This document shows, in pieces, positions 38,760 to 54,000 of a DNA stretch of 64,000 bases (its first letter is position 1; each line of letters starts with the position of its first letter). Location: NCBI RefSeq assembly GCF_040115645.1, contig NW_027096012.1:1178001-1242000 (forward strand), written 5' to 3'. The translations under genes and the position numbers were made by a program. Source of the DNA: Euwallacea fornicatus (taxonomy: Eukaryota; Arthropoda; Insecta; Coleoptera; Curculionidae). The notes under the pieces were generated by a model. That model did no database searches, was not told the origin of the DNA, and worked only from the letters and a program-made list of their open reading frames with translations.

Positions 38760-41700
38760 TTGTTCAAGACATTTGGTCATCATTTGTCGAAGTTATGGAG
38801 CTTCAAAATATGAAAAATCGCACAATTTGAGTATTTGAGCATTTAAAGTACTCTTTTTCTTGGAAATTCAACAAGATGGAACCATCATGTGTTGTGTCAC
38901 CTGAAAGATTTCGTCGAGCTGATTAATTTGACACTTTGTTTAAGATATTTGGTCATCATTTGTCGAAGTTATCGAGCTTCAAAATATGAAAAATCGCACA
39001 ATTTGAGTGTTTGAGCACTTAAAGTACTCTTTTTCTTGGAAATTCAACAAGATGCAATCATGATGTGTTGTGTCACCTGAAAGATCTCGTCTAGCTGATT
39101 AATTTGTCACTTTGTTTAAGACATTTGGTCATCATTTGTCGAAGTTATCGAGTTTCAAATTTAGAAAAGTCTCACAATTTGAGTGTTTGAGCACTTAAAG
39201 TACTCTTTTTCTTGGAAATTCAACAAGATGGAATCATGATGTGTTGTGTCACCTGAAAGATCTCGTCGATCTAATTAATTTGACACTTTGTTCAAGACAT
39301 TTGGTCATCATTTGTCGAAGTTATGGAGCTTCAAAATATGAAAAATCGCACAATTTGAGTATTTGAGCACTTAAAGTACTCTTTTTCTGGGAAATTCAAC
39401 ACGATGGAATGATGATGTGTTGTGTCACCTGAAAGATCTCGTCGAGCTGATTAACTTGACACTTTGTTTAAGACATTTGGTCATCATTTGTCGAAGTTAT
39501 CGAGCTTCAAAATATGAAAAATCGCACAATTTGAGTGTTTGAGCACATAAAGTACTCTTTTTCTTGGAAATTCAACAAGATGGAATCATGATGTGTTGTG
39601 TCACCTGCAAGATCTCGTCGAGCTGATTAATTTGACACTTTGTTCAAGACATTTGGTCATCATTTGTCGAAGTTATTGAGCTTCAAAATATGAAAAATCG
39701 CACAATTTGAGTATTTGAGCACTTAAAGTACTCTTTTTCTTGGAAATTCAACAAGATGCAATCATGATATGTTGTGTCACCTGAAAGATCTCGTCGAGCT
39801 GATTAATTTGACACTTTGTTCAAGACATTTGGTCATCATTTGTCGAAGTTATCGAGCGTCAAAATTTGAGAAGTCTCACAATTGGAGTGTTTGAGTACTT
39901 AAAGTACTTTTTTCTTGGAAATTCAACAAGATGGAATCATGATGTGTTGTGTCACCTGCAAGATCTCGTCGAGCTGATTAATTTGACACTTTGTTCAAGA
40001 CATTTGGTCATCATTTGTCGAAGTTATTGAGCTTCAAAATATGAAAAATCGCACAATTTGAGTATTTGAGCACTTAAAGTACTCTTTTTCTTGGAAATTC
40101 AACAAGATGCAATCATGATGTGTTGTGTCACCTGAAAGATCTCGTCGAGCTGATTAATTTGACACTTTGTTCAAGACATTTGGTCATCATTTGTCGAAGT
40201 TATCGAGCGTCAAAATTTGAGAAGTCTCACAATTTGAGTGTTTGAGCACTTAAACTACTCTTTTTCTTGGAAATTCAACAAGATGGAATCATGATGTGTT
40301 GTGTCACCTGAAAGATCTCGTCGATCTGATTAATTTGACGCTTTGTTCAAGACATTTAGTCATCATTTGTCGAAGTTATTGAGCTTCAAAATATGAAAAA
40401 TCGCACAATTTGAGTATTTGAGCACTTAAAGTAGTCTTTTTCTTGGAAATTCAACAAGATGGAACCATCATGTGTTGTGTCACCTGAAAGATTTCGTCGA
40501 GCTGATTAATTTGACACTTTGTTTAAGATATTTGGTCATCATTTGTCGAAGTTATCGAGCTTCAAAATATGAAAAATCGCACAATTTGAGTGTTTGAGCA
40601 CTTAAACTACTCTTTTTCTTGGAAATTCAACAAGATGGAATCATGATGTGTTGTGTCACCTGAAAGATCTCGTCGATCTGATTAATTTGACGCTTTGTTC
40701 AAGACATTTAGTCATCATTTGTCGAAGTTATTGAGCTTCAAAATATGAAAAATCGCACAATTTGAGTATTTGAGCACTTAAAGTAGTCTTTTTCTTGGAA
40801 ATTCAACAAGATGGAACCATCATGTGTTGTGTCACCTGAAAGATTTCGTCGAGCTGATTAATTTGACACTTTGTTTAAGATATTTGGTCATCATTTGTCG
40901 AAGTTATCGAGCTTCAAAATATGAAAAATCGCACAATTTGAGTGTTTGAGCACTTAAAGTACTCTTTTTCTTGGAAATTCAACAAGATGGAATCATGATG
41001 TGTTGTGTCACCTGAAAGATCTCGTCTAGCTGATTAATTTGTCACTTTGTTTAAGACATTTGGTCATCATTTGTCGAAGTTATCGAGTTTCAAATTTAGA
41101 AAAGTCTCACAATTTGAGTGTTTGAGCACTTAAAGTACTCTTTTTCTTGGAAATTCAACAAGATGGAATCATGATGTGTTGTGTCACCTGAAAGATCTCG
41201 TCTAGCTGATTAATTTGTCACTTTGTTTAAGACATTTGGTCATCATTTGTCGAAGTTATCGAGTTTCAAATTTAGAAAAGTCTCACAATTTGAGTGTTTG
41301 AGCACTTAAAGTACTCTTTTTCTTGGAAATTCAACAAGATGGAATCATGATGTGTTGTGTCACCTGAAAGATCTCGTCTAGCTGATTAATTTGTCACTTT
41401 GTTTAAGACATTTGGTCATCATTTGTCGAAGTTATCGAGCGTCAAAATTTGAGAAGTCTCACAATTTGAGTGTTTGAGCACTTAAAGTACTCTTTTTCTT
41501 GGAAATTCAACAAGATGCAATCATGATGTGTTGTGTCACCAGAAAGATCTCGTCGAACTGATTAATTTGATACTTTGTTTAAGACATTTGGTCATCATTT
41601 GTCGAAGTTATCGAGCTTCAAAATATGAAAAATCGCACAATTTGAGTATTTGAGCACTTAAAGTACTCTTTTTCTTGGAAATTCAACAAGATGGGACCAT

Positions 41701-44700
41701 CATGTGTTGTGTCACCTGAAAGATTTCGTCGAGCTGATTAATTTGACACTTTGTTTAAGATATTTGGTCATCATTTGTCGAAGTTATCGAGCTTCAAAAT
41801 ATGAAAAATCGCACAATTTGAGTGTTTGAGCACTTAAAGTACTCTTTTTCTTGGAAATTCAACAAGATGGAATCATGATGTGTTGTGTCACCTGAAAGAT
41901 CTCGTCTAGCTGATTAATTTGTCACTTTGTTTAAGACATTTGGTCATCATTTGTCGAAGTTATCGAGTTTCAAATTTAGAAAAGTCTCACAATTTGAGTG
42001 TTTGAGCACTTAAAGTACTCTTTTTCTTGGAAATTCAACAAGATGGAATCATGATGTGTTGTGTCACCTGAAAGATCTCGTCGATCTAATTAATTTGACA
42101 CTTTGTTCAAGACATTTGGTCATCATTTGTCGAAGTTATGGAGCTTCAAAATATGAAAAATCGCACAATTTGAGTATTTGAGCACTTAAAGTACTCTTTT
42201 TCTTGGAAATTCAACAAGATGGAACCATCATGTGTTGTGTCACCTGAAAGATTTCGTCGAGCTGATTAATTTGACACTTTGTTTAAGATATTTGGTCATC
42301 ATTTGTCGAAGTTATCGAGCTTCAAAATATGAAAAATCGCACAATTTGAGTGTTTGAGCACTTAAAGTACTCTTTTTCTTGGAAATTCAACAAGATGCAA
42401 TCATGATGTGTTGTGTCACCTGAAAGATCTCGTCTAGCTGATTAATTTGTCACTTTGTTTAAGACATTTGGTCATCATTTGTCGAAGTTATCGAGTTTCA
42501 AATTTAGAAAAGTCTCACAATTTGAGTGTTTGAGCACTTAAAGTACTCTTTTTCTTGGAAATTCAACAAGATGGAATCATGATGTGTTGTGTCACCTGAA
42601 AGATCTCGTCGATCTAATTAATTTGACACTTTGTTCAAGACATTTGGTCATCATTTGTCGAAGTTATGGAGCTTCAAAATATGAAAAATCGCACAATTTG
42701 AGTATTTGAGCACTTAAAGTACTCTTTTTCTGGGAAATTCAACACGATGGAATGATGATGTGTTGTGTCACCTGAAAGATCTCGTCGAGCTGATTAACTT
42801 GACACTTTGTTTAAGACATTTGGTCATCATTTGTCGAAGTTATCGAGCTTCAAAATATGAAAAATCGCACAATTTGAGTGTTTGAGCACATAAAGTACTC
42901 TTTTTCTTGGAAATTCAACAAGATGGAATCATGATGTGTTGTGTCACCTGCAAGATCTCGTCGAGCTGATTAATTTGACACTTTGTTCAAGACATTTGGT
43001 CATCATTTGTCGAAGTTATTGAGCTTCAAAATATGAAAAATCGCACAATTTGAGTATTTGAGCACTTAAAGTACTCTTTTTCTTGGAAATTCAACAAGAT
43101 GCAATCATGATGTGTTGTGTCACCTGAAAGATCTCGTCGAGCTGATTAATTTGACACTTTGTTCAAGACATTTGGTCATCATTTGTCGAAGTTATCGAGC
43201 GTCAAAATTTGAGAAGTCTCACAATTTGAGTGTTTGAGCACTTAAACTACTCTTTTTCTTGGAAATTCAACAAGATGGAATCATGATGTGTTGTGTCACC
43301 TGAAAGATCTCGTCGATCTGATTAATTTGACGCTTTGTTCAAGACATTTGGTCATCATTTGTCGAAGTTATTGAGCTTCAAAATATGAAAAATCGCACAA
43401 TTTGAGTATTTGAGCACTTAAAGTACTCTTTTTCTTGGAAATTCAACAAGATGCAATCATGATGTGTTGTGTCACCTGAAAGATCTCGTCGAACTGATTA
43501 ATTTGATACTTTGTTTAAGACATTTGGTCATCATTTGTCGAAGTTATCGAGCGTCAAAATTTGAGAAGTCTCACAATTGGAGTGTTTGAGTACTTAAAGT
43601 ACTTTTTTCTTGGAAATTCAACAAGATGGAATCATAATGTGTTATGTCACCTGAAAGATCTCGTCGATCTGATTAATTTGACACTTTGTTCAAGACATTT
43701 GGTCATCATTTGTCGAAGTTATCGAGCGTCAAAATTTGAGAAGTCTCACAATTTGAGTGTTTGAGCACTTAAAGTACTCTTTTTCTTGGAAATTCAACAA
43801 GATGGAATCATGATGTGTTATGTCACCTGAAAGATCTCGTCGAGCTGATTAATTTGACACTTTGTTCAAGACATTTGGTCATCATTTGTCGAAGTTATTG
43901 AGCTTCAAAATATGAAAAATCGCACAATTTGAGTATTTGATCACTTAAAGTACTCTTTTTCTTGGAAATTCAACAAGATGGAACCATCATGTGTTGTGTC
44001 ACCTGAAAGATCTCGTCGAGCTGATTAATTTGACACTTTGTTTAAGACATTTGGTCATCATTTGTCGAAGTTATCGAGCTTCAAAATATGAAAAATCGCA
44101 CAATTTGAGTGTTTGAGCACTTAAAGTACTCTTTTTCTTGGAAATTCAACAAGATGGAATCATGATGTGTTGTGTCACCTGAAAGATCTCGTCGAGCTGA
44201 TTAATTTGTCACTTTGTTTAAGACATTTGGTCATCATTTGTCGAAGTTATCGAGTTTCAAATTTAGAAAAGTCTCACAATTTGAGTGTTTGAGCACTTAA
44301 AGTACTCTTTTTCTTGGAAATTCAACAAGATGGAATCATGATGTGTTGTGTCACCTGAAAGATCTCGTCTAGCTGATTAATTTGTCACTTTGTTTAAGAC
44401 ATTTGGTCATCATTTGTCGAAGTTATCGAGCGTCAAAATTTGAGAAGTCTCACAATTTGAGTGTTTGAGCACTTAAAGTACTCTTTTTCTTGGAAATTCA
44501 ACAAGATGCAATCATGATGTGTTGTGTCACCAGAAAGATCTCGTCGAACTGATTAATTTGATACTTTGTTTAAGACATTTGGTCATCATTTGTCGAAGTT
44601 ATTGAGCTTCAAAATATGAAAAATCGCACAATTTGAGTATTTGAGCACTTAAAGTACTCTTTTTCTTGGAAATTCAACAAGATGGAACCATCATGTGTTG

Positions 44701-47700
44701 TGTCACCTGAAAGATTTCGTCGAGCTGATTAATTTGACACTTTGTTTAAGATATTTGGTCATCATTTGTCGAAGTTATCGAGCTTCAAAATATGAAAAAT
44801 CGCACAATTTGAGTGTTTGAGCACTTAAAGTACTCTTTTTCTTGGAAATTCAACAAGATGGAATCATGATGTGTTGTGTCACCTGAAAGATCTCGTCTAG
44901 CTGATTAATTTGTCACTTTGTTTAAGACATTTGGTCATCATTTGTCGAAGTTATCGAGTTTCAAATTTAGAAAAGTCTCACAATTTGAGTGTTTGAGCAC
45001 TTAAAGTACTCTTTTTCTTGGAAATTCAACAAGATGGAATCATGATGTGTTGTGTCACCTGAAAGATCTCGTCGATCTAATTAATTTGACACTTTGTTCA
45101 AGACATTTGGTCATCATTTGTCGAAGTTATGGAGCTTCAAAATATGAAAAATCGCACAATTTGAGTATTTGAGCACTTAAAGTACTCTTTTTCTGGGAAA
45201 TTCAACACGATGGAATGATGATGTGTTGTGTCACCTGAAAGATCTCGTCGAGCTGATTAACTTGACACTTTGTTTAAGACATTTGGTCATCATTTGTCGA
45301 AGTTATCGAGCTTCAAAATATGAAAAATCGCACAATTTGAGTGTTTGAGCACATAAAGTACTCTTTTTCTTGGAAATTCAACAAGATGGAATCATGATGT
45401 GTTGTGTCACCTGCAAGATCTCGTCGAGCTGATTAATTTGACACTTTGTTCAAGACATTTGGTCATCATTTGTCGAAGTTATTGAGCTTCAAAATATGAA
45501 AAATCGCACAATTTGAGTATTTGAGCACTTAAAGTACTCTTTTTCTTGGAAATTCAACAAGATGCAATCATGATGTGTTGTGTCACCTGAAAGATCTCGT
45601 CGAGCTGATTAATTTGACACTTTGTTCAAGACATTTGGTCATCATTTGTCGAAGTTATCGAGCGTCAAAATTTGAGAAGTCTCACAATTTGAGTGTTTGA
45701 GCACTTAAACTACTCTTTTTCTTGGAAATTCAACAAGATGCAATCATGATGTGTTGTGTCACCTGAAAGATCTCGTCGATCTGATTAATTTGACGCTTTG
45801 TTCAAGACATTTAGTCATCATTTGTCGAAGTTATTGAGCTTCAAAATATGAAAAATCGCACAATTTGAGTATTTGAGCACTTAAAGTAGTCTTTTTCTTG
45901 GAAATTCAACAAGATGGAACCATCATGTGTTGTGTCACCTGAAAGATTTCGTCGAGCTGATTAATTTGACACTTTGTTTAAGATATTTGGTCATCATTTG
46001 TCGAAGTTATCGAACTTCAAAATATGAAAAATCGCACAATTTGAGTGTTTGAGCACTTAAAGTACTCTTTTTCTTGGAAATTCAACAAGATGGAATCATG
46101 ATGTGTTGTGTCACCTGAAAGATCTCGTCTAGCTGATTAATTTGTCACTTTGTTTAAGACATTTGGTCATCATTTGTCGAAGTTATCGAATTTCAAATTT
46201 AGAAAAGTCTCACAATTTGAGTGTTTGAGCACTTAAAGTACTCTTTTTCTTGGAAATTCAACAAGATGGAATCATGATGTGTTGTGTCACCTGAAAGATC
46301 TCGTCGAGCTGATTAATTTGATACTTTGTTTAAGACATTTGGTCATCATTTGTCGAAGTTATCGAGTTTCAAATTTAGAAAAGTCTCACAATTTGAGTGT
46401 TTGAGCACTTAAAGTACTCTTTTTCTTGGAAATTCAACAAGATGGAATCATGATGTGTTGTGTCACCTGAAAGATCTCGTCTAGCTGATTAATTTGTCAC
46501 TTTGTTTAAGACATTTGGTCATCATTTGTCGAAGTTATCGAGCTTCAAAATATGAAAAATCGCACAATTTGAGTATTTGAGCACTTAAAGTAGTCTTTTT
46601 CTTGGAAATTCAACAAGATGGAACCATCATGTGTTGTGTCACCTGAAAGATTTCGTCGAGCTGATTAATTTGACACTTTGTTTAAGATATTTGGTCATCA
46701 TTTGTCGAAGTTATCGAACTTCAAAATATGAAAAATCGCACAATTTGAGTGTTTGAGCACTTAAAGTACTCTTTTTCTTGGAAATTCAACAAGATGGAAT
46801 CATGATGTGTTGTGTCACCTGAAAGATCTCGTCTAGCTGATTAATTTGTCACTTTGTTTAAGACATTTGGTCATCATTTGTCGAAGTTATCGAATTTCAA
46901 ATTTAGAAAAGTCTCACAATTTGAGTGTTTGAGCACTTAAAGTACTCTTTTTCTTGGAAATTCAACAAGATGGAATCATGATGTGTTGTGTCACCTGAAA
47001 GATCTCGTCGAGCTGATTAATTTGATACTTTGTTTAAGACATTTGGTCATCATTTGTCGAAGTTATCGAGCGTCAAAATTTGAGAAGTCTCACAATTGGA
47101 GTGTTTGAGTACTTAAAGTACTTTTTTCTTGGAAATTCAACAAGATGGAATCATAATGTGTTATGTCACCTGAAAGATCTCGTCGATCTAATTAATTTGA
47201 CACTTTGTTCAAGACATTTGGTCATCATTTGTCGAAGTTATTGAGCTTCAAAATATGAAAAATCGCACAATTTGAGTATTTGAGCACTTAAAGTAGTCTT
47301 TTTCTTGGAAATTCAACAAGATGGAACCATCATGTGTTGTGTCACCTGAAAGATTTCGTCGAGCTGATTAATTTGACACTTTGTTTAAGATATTTGGTCA
47401 TCATTTGTCGAAGTTATCGAGCTTCAAAATATGAAAAATCGCACAATTTGAGAGTTTGAGCACTTAAAGTACTCTTTTTCTTGGAAATTCAACAAGATGG
47501 AATCATGATGTGTTGTGTCACCTGAAAGATCTCGTCTAGCTGATTAATTTGTCACTTTGTTTAAGACATTTGGTCATCATTTGTCGAAGTTATCGAGTTT
47601 CAAATTTAGAAAAGTCTCACAATTTGAGTGTTTGAGCACTTAAAGTACTCTTTTTCTTGGAAATTCAACAAGATGGAATCATGATGTGTTGTGTCACCTG

Positions 47701-50700
47701 AAAGATCTCGTCGATCTAATTAATTTGACACTTTGTTCAAGACATTTGGTCATCATTTGTCGAAGTTATGGAGCTTCAAAATATGAAAAATCGCACAATT
47801 TGAGTATTTGAGCACTTAAAGTACTCTTTTTCTGGGAAATTCAACACGATGGAATGATGATGTGTTGTGTCACCTGAAAGATCTCGTCGAGCTGATTAAC
47901 TTGACACTTTGTTTAAGACATTTGGTCATCATTTGTCGAAGTTATCGAGCTTCAAAATATGAAAAATCGCACAATTTGAGTGTTTGAGCACATAAAGTAC
48001 TCTTTTTCTTGGAAATTCAACAAGATGGAATCATGATGTGTTGTGTCACCTGCAAGATCTCGTCGAGCTGATTAATTTGACACTTTGTTCAAGACATTTG
48101 GTCATCATTTGTCGAAGTTATTGAGCTTCAAAATATGAAAAATCGCACAATTTGAGTATTTGAGCACTTAAAGTACTCTTTTTCTTGGAAATTCAACAAG
48201 ATGCAATCATGATGTGTTGTGTCACCTGAAAGATCTCGTCGAGCTGATTAATTTGACACTTTGTTCAAGACATTTGGTCATCATTTGTCGAAGTTATCGA
48301 GCGTCAAAATTTGAGAAGTCTCACAATTTGAGTGTTTGAGCACTTAAACTACTCTTTTTCTTGGAAATTCAACAAGATGCAATCATGATGTGTTGTGTCA
48401 CCTGAAAGATCTCGTCGAGCTGATTAATTTGACACTTTGTTCGGAACATTTGGTCATCATTTGTCGAAGTTATCGAGCGTCAAAATTTGAGAAGTCTCAC
48501 AATTTGAGTGTTTGAGCACTTAAACTACTCTTTTTCTTGAAAATTCAACAAGATGGAATCATGATGTGTTGTGTCACCTGAAAGATCTCGTCGATCTGAT
48601 TAATTTGACGCTTTGTTCAAGACATTTAGTCATCATTTGTCGAAGTTATTGAGCTTCAAAATATGAAAAATCGCACAATTTGAGTATTTGAGCACTTAAA
48701 GTAGTCTTTTTCTTGGAAATTCAACAAGATGGAACCATCATGTGTTGTGTCACCTGAAAGATTTCGTCGAGCTGATTAATTTGACACTTTGTTTAAGATA
48801 TTTGGTCATCATTTGTCGAAGTTATCGAACTTCAAAATATGAAAAATCGCACAATTTGAGTGTTTGAGCACTTAAAGTACTCTTTTTCTTGGAAATTCAA
48901 CAAGATGGAATCATGATGTGTTGTGTCACCTGAAAGATCTCGTCTAGCTGATTAATTTGTCACTTTGTTTAAGACATTTGGTCATCATTTGTCGAAGTTA
49001 TCGAATTTCAAATTTAGAAAAGTCTCACAATTTGAGTGTTTGAGCACTTAAAGTACTCTTTTTCTTGGAAATTCAACAAGATGGAATCATGATGTGTTGT
49101 GTCACCTGAAAGATCTCGTCGAGCTGATTAATTTGATACTTTGTTTAAGACATTTGGTCATCATTTGTCGAAGTTATCGAGTTTCAAATTTAGAAAAGTC
49201 TCACAATTTGAGTGTTTGAGCACTTAAAGTACTCTTTTTCTTGGAAATTCAACAAGATGGAATCATGATGTGTTGTGTCACCTGAAAGATCTCGTCTAGC
49301 TGATTAATTTGTCACTTTGTTTAAGACATTTGGTCATCATTTGTCGAAGTTATCGAGCTTCAAAATATGAAAAATCGCACAATTTGAGTATTTGAGCACT
49401 TAAAGTAGTCTTTTTCTTGGAAATTCAACAAGATGGAACCATCATGTGTTGTGTCACCTGAAAGATTTCGTCGAGCTGATTAATTTGACACTTTGTTTAA
49501 GATATTTGGTCATCATTTGTCGAAGTTATCGAACTTCAAAATATGAAAAATCGCACAATTTGAGTGTTTGAGCACTTAAAGTACTCTTTTTCTTGGAAAT
49601 TCAACAAGATGGAATCATGATGTGTTGTGTCACCTGAAAGATCTCGTCTAGCTGATTAATTTGTCACTTTGTTTAAGACATTTGGTCATCATTTGTCGAA
49701 GTTATCGAATTTCAAATTTAGAAAAGTCTCACAATTTGAGTGTTTGAGCACTTAAAGTACTCTTTTTCTTGGAAATTCAACAAGATGGAATCATGATGTG
49801 TTGTGTCACCTGAAAGATCTCGTCGAGCTGATTAATTTGATACTTTGTTTAAGACATTTGGTCATCATTTGTCGAAGTTATCGAGCGTCAAAATTTGAGA
49901 AGTCTCACAATTGGAGTGTTTGAGTACTTAAAGTACTTTTTTCTTGGAAATTCAACAAGATGGAATCATAATGTGTTATGTCACCTGAAAGATCTCGTCG
50001 ATCTAATTAATTTGACACTTTGTTCAAGACATTTGGTCATCATTTGTCGAAGTTATGGAACTTCAAAATATGAAAAATCGCACAATTTGAGTGTTTGAGC
50101 ACTTAAAGTACTCTTTTTCTTGGAAATTCAACAAGATGGAATCATGATGTGTTGTGTCACCTGAAAGATCTCGTCTAGCTGATTAATTTGTCACTTTGTT
50201 TAAGACATTTGGTCATCATTTGTCGAAGTTATCGAATTTCAAATTTAGAAAAGTCTCACAATTTGAGTGTTTGAGCACTTAAAGTACTCTTTTTCTTGGA
50301 AATTCAACAAGATGGAATCATGATGTGTTGTGTCACCTGAAAGATCTCGTCGAGCTGATTAATTTGATACTTTGTTTAAGACATTTGGTCATCATTTGTC
50401 GAAGTTATCGAGCGTCAAAATTTGAGAAGTCTCACAATTGGAGTGTTTGAGTACTTAAAGTACTTTTTTCTTGGAAATTCAACAAGATGGAATCATAATG
50501 TGTTATGTCACCTGAAAGATCTCGTCGATCTAATTAATTTGACACTTTGTTCAAGACATTTGGTCATCATTTGTCGAAGTTATGGAGCTTCAAAATATGA
50601 AAAATCGCACAATTTGAGTATTTGAGCACTTAAAGTACTCTTTTTCTGGGAAATTCAACACGATGGAATGATGATGTGTTGTGTCACCTGAAAGATCTCG

Positions 50701-51074
50701 TCGAGCTGATTAACTTGACACTTTATTTAAGACATTTGGTCATCATTTGTCGAAGTTATCGAGCTTCAAAATATGAAAAATCGCACAATTTGAGTGTTTG
50801 AGCACATAAAGTACTCTTTTTCTTGGAAATTCAACAAGATGCAATCATGATGTGTTGTGTCACCTGAAAGATCTCGTCGAACTGATTAATTTGATACTTT
50901 GTTTAAGACATTTGGTCATCATTTGTCGAAGTTATCGAGCTTCAAAATATGAAAAATCGCACAATTTCAGTGTTTGAGCACTTAAAGTACTCTTTTTCTT
51001 GGAAATTCAACAAGATGGAATCATAATGTGTTATGTCACCTGAAAGATCTCGTCGATCTGATTAATTTGACACC
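38760..51074. repeat. 12,315-bp (70-monomer) duplication, copy 2
   Basis: This is the tandem copy of 26,445-38,759. The junction falls inside a monomer and in register, within 37 bp that are identical in both flanks (38,760-38,796 and 51,075-51,111), so the exact crossover point cannot be resolved. After 51,111 the two differ (TTATGGAGC versus TTATCGAGC). In-register junctions point to homologous unequal crossing-over, or to replication-based copying, between sister arrays. Near identity over 12 kb means either a very recent event or an assembly duplication. The sequence alone cannot separate these two. Confidence 0.9.
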
Positions 51075-54000
51075 TTGTTCAAGACATTTGGTCATCATTT
51101 GTCGAAGTTATCGAGCGTCAAAATTTGAGAAGTCTCACAATTTGAGTGTTTGAGCACTTAAATTACTCTTTTTCTTGGAAATTCAACAAGATGGAATCAT
51201 AATGTGTTATGTCACCTGAAAGATCTCGTCGATCTGATTAATTTGACACTTTGTTCAAGACATTTGGTCATCATTTGTCGAAGTTATCGAGCGTCAAAAT
51301 TTGAGAAGTCTCACAATTTGAGTGTTTGAGCACTTAAATTACTCTTTTTCTTGGAAATTCAACAAGATGCAATCATGATGTGTTGTGTCACCTGAAAGAT
51401 CTCGTCTAGCTGATTAATTTGTCACTTTGTTTAAGACATTTGGTCATCATTTGTCGAAGTTATCGAGTTTCAAATTTAGAAAAGTCTCACAATTTGAGTG
51501 TTTGAGCACTTAAAGTACTCTTTTTCTTGGAAATTCAACAAGATGGAATCATGATGTGTTGTGTCACCTGAAAGATCTCGTCGAGCTGATTAATTTGACA
51601 CTTTGTTCAAGACATTTGGTCATCATTTGTCGAAGTTATCGAGTTTCAAATTTAGAAAAGTCTCACAATTTGAGTGTTTGAGCACTTAAAGTACTCTTTT
51701 TCTTGGAAATTCAACAAGATGGAATCATGATGTGTTGTGTCACCTGAAAGATCTCGTCTAGCTGATTAATTTGTCACTTTGTTTAAGACATTTGGTCATC
51801 ATTTGTCGAAGTTATCGAATTTCAAATTTAGAAAAGTCTCACAATTTGAGTGTTTGAGCACTTAAAGTACTCTTTTTCTTGGAAATTCAACAAGATGGAA
51901 TCATGATGTGTTGTGTCACCTGAAAGATCTCGTCGAGCTGATTAATTTGATACTTTGTTTAAGACATTTGGTCATCATTTGTCGAAGTTATCGAGCGTCA
52001 AAATTTGAGAAGTCTCACAATTGGAGTGTTTGAGTACTTAAAGTACTTTTTTCTTGGAAATTCAACAAGATGGAATCATAATGTGTTATGTCACCTGAAA
52101 GATCTCGTCGATCTAATTAATTTGACACTTTGTTCAAGACATTTGGTCATCATTTGTCGAAGTTATGGAACTTCAAAATATGAAAAATCGCACAATTTGA
52201 GTGTTTGAGCACTTAAAGTACTCTTTTTCTTGGAAATTCAACAAGATGGAATCATGATGTGTTGTGTCACCTGAAAGATCTCGTCTAGCTGATTAATTTG
52301 TCACTTTGTTTAAGACATTTGGTCATCATTTGTCGAAGTTATCGAATTTCAAATTTAGAAAAGTCTCACAATTTGAGTGTTTGAGCACTTAAAGTACTCT
52401 TTTTCTTGGAAATTCAACAAGATGGAATCATGATGTGTTGTGTCACCTGAAAGATCTCGTCGAGCTGATTAATTTGATACTTTGTTTAAGACATTTGGTC
52501 ATCATTTGTCGAAGTTATCGAGCGTCAAAATTTGAGAAGTCTCACAATTGGAGTGTTTGAGTACTTAAAGTACTTTTTTCTTGGAAATTCAACAAGATGG
52601 AATCATAATGTGTTATGTCACCTGAAAGATCTCGTCGATCTAATTAATTTGACACTTTGTTCAAGACATTTGGTCATCATTTGTCGAAGTTATGGAGCTT
52701 CAAAATATGAAAAATCGCACAATTTGAGTATTTGAGCACTTAAAGTACTCTTTTTCTGGGAAATTCAACACGATGGAATGATGATGTGTTGTGTCACCTG
52801 AAAGATCTCGTCTAGCTGATTAATTTGTCACTTTGTTTAAGACATTTGGTCATCATTTGTCGAAGTTATCGAGTTTCAAATTTAGAAAAGTCTCACAATT
52901 TGAGTGTTTGAGCACTTAAAGTACTCTTTTTCTTGGAAATTCAACAAGATGGAATCATGATGTGTTGTGTCACCTGAAAGATCTCGTCGAGCTGATTAAT
53001 TTGACACTTTGTTCAAGACATTTGGTCATCATTTGTCGAAGTTATCGAGTTTCAAATTTAGAAAAGTCTCACAATTTGAGTGTTTGAGCACTTAAAGTAC
53101 TCTTTTTCTTGGAAATTCAACAAGATGGAATCATGATGTGTTGTGTCACCTGAAAGATCTCGTCTAGCTGATTAATTTGTCACTTTGTTTAAGACATTTG
53201 GTCATCATTTGTCGAAGTTATCGAGCTTCAAAATATGAAAAATCGCACAATTTGAGTATTTGAGCACTTAAAGTAGTCTTTTTCTTGGAAATTCAACAAG
53301 ATGGAACCATCATGTGTTGTGTCACCTGAAAGATTTCGTCGAGCTGATTAATTTGACACTTTGTTTAAGATATTTGGTCATCATTTGTCGAAGTTATCGA
53401 ACTTCAAAATATGAAAAATCGCACAATTTGAGTGTTTGAGCACTTAAAGTACTCTTTTTCTTGGAAATTCAACAAGATGGAATCATGATGTGTTGTGTCA
53501 CCTGAAAGATCTCGTCTAGCTGATTAATTTGTCACTTTGTTTAAGACATTTGGTCATCATTTGTCGAAGTTATCGAATTTCAAATTTAGAAAAGTCTCAC
53601 AATTTGAGTGTTTGAGCACTTAAAGTACTCTTTTTCTTGGAAATTCAACAAGATGGAATCATGATGTGTTGTGTCACCTGAAAGATCTCGTCGAGCTGAT
53701 TAATTTGATACTTTGTTTAAGACATTTGGTCATCATTTGTCGAAGTTATCGAGCGTCAAAATTTGAGAAGTCTCACAATTGGAGTGTTTGAGTACTTAAA
53801 GTACTTTTTTCTTGGAAATTCAACAAGATGGAATCATAATGTGTTATGTCACCTGAAAGATCTCGTCGATCTAATTAATTTGACACTTTGTTCAAGACAT
53901 TTGGTCATCATTTGTCGAAGTTATGGAGCTTCAAAATATGAAAAATCGCACAATTTGAGTATTTGAGCACTTAAAGTACTCTTTTTCTGGGAAATTCAAC

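Noticed and set aside
26445..51074. Treating the 12.3-kb duplication as certain biology
   Set aside because: Near-perfect tandem copies of this size are also a typical assembly error in satellite arrays. The two base differences support two real copies but do not settle it.
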